Source: Salinispora cortesiana (GTDB taxonomy: Bacteria > Actinomycetota > Actinomycetes > Mycobacteriales > Micromonosporaceae). From it: 33,380 nt of DNA. Under the pieces are notes generated by a model. It did no database searches. It was not told the DNA's origin and worked only from the letters and a program-made list of their open reading frames with translations. Shown in pieces: positions 31,360 to 33,380 of this stretch. Made by a program: the position numbers and the translations under genes. Numbering within the stretch: position 1 is the first letter of the stretch; the number at the start of each line of letters is the position of its first letter. The stretch lies in NCBI RefSeq assembly GCF_000484695.1, contig NZ_AXVR01000048.1, forward strand, positions 1-33,380. The letters are read 5' to 3'.

Positions 31360-32247
31360 TCACCCGAATGCCCCGGTCAGCTTCTGCGGGTTGCTGACCA
31401 CGTGGATAGTCCGGACCAGACCCCCCACCAGGTGCAGGGTCATCACGAGCACGGTCTTCCCGTCGCAGCGGACCACCACGCCGGGGCCACCGTTGACGGG
31501 TAGCACCCCGACCGTCGAACCGGCCGGCTGCTGCCGGGAGAGCACGACGATGGCGCGGGCCACCAGGTCCGAACCGTGAATGGGCTTGCGCGGTGCACCC
31601 GTGCAGCCGCCGCCGTCGCTGACCATCGTCACGTCCGGGGCCAGCACGCCGAGCAGTGCGGTGATGTCCCCACCGGAACAGGCGGCCAGGAAACGCTCGG
31701 TCACCTGCTGTTGGGTCACCGGGTCGCTGTCATAGCGGCGGTGGCGGCTCGCCACCGCTTTCCGGGCCCGGTGCGCAAGCTGCCGTACCGCCGGCTCGCT
31801 GCGGCCCAGGAGCTGCGCGATTTCGGCGTACGGGTATCCGAAGGCCTCCTTCAACACGAACACCGCACGTTCTAGAGGGGACAACGCCTCCAGAACGAGC
31901 AGTAGTGCGGTGGAGACGGAATCGGCGAGGGCCACCTCGTCGGCGACGTCCGGTCGAGTGCGGATGGGCTCCGGCAGCCACGGCCCGACGTACGCCTCCC
32001 GCCGCACCCGGGCGCTGCGTAGCTCGTCGATCGCCAGCCGGATGGTCACCCGAACCAGGAACGCCTCGGGGTCCACGACGGTGGCCGGATCGACCCGACT
32101 CCACCGCAGCCAGGTCTCCTGTACCACGTCCTCGGCCTCCTTGGCGCTGCCGAGCGTCCGGTACGCGACCGCGTACAACAGGCCACGGTGCCTCATGAAA
32201 AGCGCCTCGTGCCGGGCCCCTGCCACTTCCTCAGCCACCCGACCCAT
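31360..32247 (-). CDS. ECF41-family RNA polymerase sigma factor (SigJ-like)
   Basis: A 295-residue protein. Sigma region 2 is at about 10-75 (LFMRHRGLLYAVAYRTLGS, AEDVVQETWLRW). The linker contains GPWLPEPI, and region 4 is at about 118-168 (LSPLERAVFVLKEAFGYPYAEIAQLLG). The ECF41-specific C-terminal extension (SnoaL-like, about 180-290) has VSDGGGCTGAPRKPIHG, in place of DGGGK, and NPQKL (in place of NPDKL) near the end. From memory, this extension both activates and restrains the sigma factor, substituting for a separate anti-sigma. No anti-sigma gene is nearby. ATG at 32247 has a weak ribosome site. Confidence 0.9.
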   Translation of the reverse strand: MGRVAEEVAGARHEALFMRHRGLLYAVAYRTLGSAKEAEDVVQETWLRWSRVDPATVVDPEAFLVRVTIRLAIDELRSARVRREAYVGPWLPEPIRTRPDVADEVALADSVSTALLLVLEALSPLERAVFVLKEAFGYPYAEIAQLLGRSEPAVRQLAHRARKAVASRHRRYDSDPVTQQQVTERFLAACSGGDITALLGVLAPDVTMVSDGGGCTGAPRKPIHGSDLVARAIVVLSRQQPAGSTVGVLPVNGGPGVVVRCDGKTVLVMTLHLVGGLVRTIHVVSNPQKLTGAFG

Positions 32248-32352
32248 GATCCAGGTTGTGCCCCGAACTCACCGGCGCGGTCCGGCTCGCCTTCGGATAT
32301 CGCGAGTCGGCTGGGCAGGGGGTGGTGGCCGCCGTGCCCGACGCAACCGACG

Positions 32353-32393
32353 CTGGTCAGCGGCCGGGCACGGTGGCCCAGACCGCTGACCAG
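32353..32393 (-). terminator. Hairpin downstream of beta-helix copy 2
   Basis: A perfect 11-bp inverted repeat, CTGGTCAGCGG (32353-32363) and CCGCTGACCAG (32383-32393), with an inner GGGC/GCCC pair in the loop. It lies 51-91 nt past the stop of the minus-strand beta-helix gene, and upstream of the ECF41 start, so it is most likely a terminator. An operator for the sigma gene is possible. Confidence 0.6.
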
Positions 32394-32443
32394 TCGGGGA
32401 TCGGCCGGGACCCCCTTCGCGGGTCGGTGCCGATTCTAGATCG

Positions 32444-33082
32444 CTAGCCGGCGCAGCCAGGGACGTTGACGCAGTTGTTCGGACGGTTGCCGACAACGAT
32501 GGTGCCGGTAGCAGTGTTCAGTTCGACCGTACCAGCGTTGAAGATGCCCCCACCGTCAGTGATGGCGACGTTCTTGGTGACCTTCGTGTCGAAGAGGGTG
32601 GCCACATTGCCGTTGTCGATTCCGCCGCCCTGGTTCGCCGTATTGCCGGCGACCTTCGTGCGTCGCAACAGCAGGGTGCCCCCGTTTCTGACCCCGCCAC
32701 CGGAAGCGGCGGCGGCGTTGTTGTTCGTGATGATGCTGTCCTCGACGACGGCTGTGGTTCCGCCAATAATTCTGATGCCACCGCCATCGCCGGCGGTCGC
32801 GGTGTTGCCATCAAGGGTGACGAACTGGAGCGTGAGTGGGCCGGTTACGGTGAAGATGCCCCCGGAGTCCTGGCCGGTGTTGCGCGAGATCTCCGTCTTG
32901 GTCAGGGTGCTGGCCCCACTGGTCGCCAGGAACAACCCGCCGCCGGACCCCTGACTGCGGTTGCTGTTGACAGTGCTTCGCGTGACCTGTATCGAGCCGC
33001 TACCGGAATTGGCGATGCCACCACCGACGTTGGTGGCGGTATTGGCATCCACGTGTGGGACTGCGTAGATTTCCGTGTTTGA
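32444..33082 (-). pseudogene. Parallel beta-helix protein, copy 2, N-terminus cut by an IS256-type element
   Basis: The readable part (about 210 residues) is a run of beta-helix repeats (NVGGGIANSGSGSIQVTRSTV, TEISRNTGQDSGG, DSIITNNNAAAASGGGVRNGG) closed by LNTATGTIVVGNRPNNC and VPGCAG, the same C-terminal module as copy 1. Toward its start, the frame passes straight into the end of an IS256-like element at about 33083-33096 and has no signal peptide. The N-terminal part must lie beyond the element, outside the window, or be lost. The boundary is approximate. Confidence 0.75.
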
Positions 33083-33380
33083 CCTGGGTGTGGTCCGTTG
33101 GACAGGACGTTGATCCTGTCCAGGAAGGACCACGTTATGGCAGACAAGAAGAACACGGTTCAGCTTCCGCAGCCGTCGGCGGCGGAGGTGGAGTTCGCGT
33201 AGCAGCTGGTCGAGCGGGCCAAGGCCGATGGAGTCTCGTTGGTCGGTCCGGGTGGGCTCCTCGCGGGGATCACCCGCACGGTCCTGGAATCAGCGCTCGA
33301 CGCCGAACTGGATGCCCACCTCGACGAGGTCGGCGTCGACGAGGAGTCGGGTCGGCGGAGCAACGTTCGCAATGGGCATG
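33083..33380 (+). mobile_element. IS256-family insertion sequence, left part
   Basis: The element begins at about 33083-33096, where beta-helix homology stops, and runs off the window. Between its end and the transposase start lies a nested hairpin: GTGGTCC (33090-33096) with GGACCAC (33127-33133), and GGACAGGA (33100-33107) with TCCTGTCC (33114-33121). The other end, and so the target duplication, cannot be seen. Confidence 0.7.
33137..33380 (+). pseudogene. IS256-family (mutator) transposase, early stop codon, partial
   Basis: From ATG 33137 the frame reads MADKKNTVQLPQPSAAEV EFA and then TAG at 33200-33202. The same frame continues QLVERAKADGVSLVGPGG, LLAGITRTVLESALDAEL and DEESGRRSNVRNGH, the N-terminal region of IS256/mutator transposases. 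A single base change (GAG to TAG or similar) explains the stop. The DDE catalytic region is outside the window. If the stop is real, transposition from this copy would need readthrough, an internal start, or help from another copy. Confidence 0.8.

Noticed and set aside
1..33380. CRISPR array, prophage, origin of replication or integrated conjugative element
   Set aside because: No regularly spaced repeats, no phage, integrase or conjugation genes, and no DnaA-box clusters were seen. The only mobile element is the IS at the right edge.

Overview
This is high-GC actinobacterial chromosome. The 23S/5S rRNA ends, the codon use and the gene families (VanW/YoaR, DUF3068, an AftD-type arabinosyltransferase, TadA with its acidic partner, ECF41) point to Micromonosporaceae, most likely Micromonospora or Salinispora. 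The family-level assignment is an inference from sequence character, not from a database search.

Layout. (1) 1-340: 3' end of an rRNA operon (23S end, spacer, 5S, terminator). (2) 340-3769: a gene-free stretch, a VanW/YoaR-type cell-wall protein on the minus strand and a divergent NudC-type NAD(+) diphosphatase. (3) 3755-16957: a cell-envelope glycan locus. It holds a Wzx-like flippase translationally coupled to an AftD-type arabinofuranosyltransferase, two divergent GT-C-like membrane proteins in tandem, a DUF2613-like small exported protein, a GT4 glycosyltransferase, an acyltransferase-3 protein and a divergent DUF3068 membrane protein. As far as I recall, the same families cluster in the Rv0225-Rv0236A region of Mycobacterium tuberculosis, which serves lipomannan/lipoarabinomannan, arabinogalactan and trehalose-mycolate assembly. 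Finding the set in what looks like a mycolate-free lineage is the most interesting system in the window. (4) 17090-24509: ordinary genes: DUF885 peptidase-like protein, EamA exporter, PHP phosphoesterase, a frameshifted M23 peptidase lipoprotein, a small membrane protein, the TadA-associated protein plus TadA, DeoD and tRNA-Ser(CGA). (5) 24545-28468: accessory genes: O-methyltransferase, YccF, an unknown protein with a repeated tail, an MFS transporter that seems to have lost its middle, and an APH-fold kinase. (6) 28520-33380: two related exported parallel beta-helix genes, both damaged. One is frameshifted; the other is cut by an IS256-family element whose own transposase has an early stop codon. 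Between them lie a SAM methyltransferase, a DoxX-like protein and an ECF41 sigma factor, with a near-perfect ECF41 promoter directly upstream of doxX.

Right of about 21 kb the window shows signs of decay: an M23 frameshift, an internal MFS deletion, a beta-helix frameshift, an IS insertion and a transposase nonsense codon. The envelope locus, in contrast, looks intact. No CRISPR array, phage genes or replication origin were seen.
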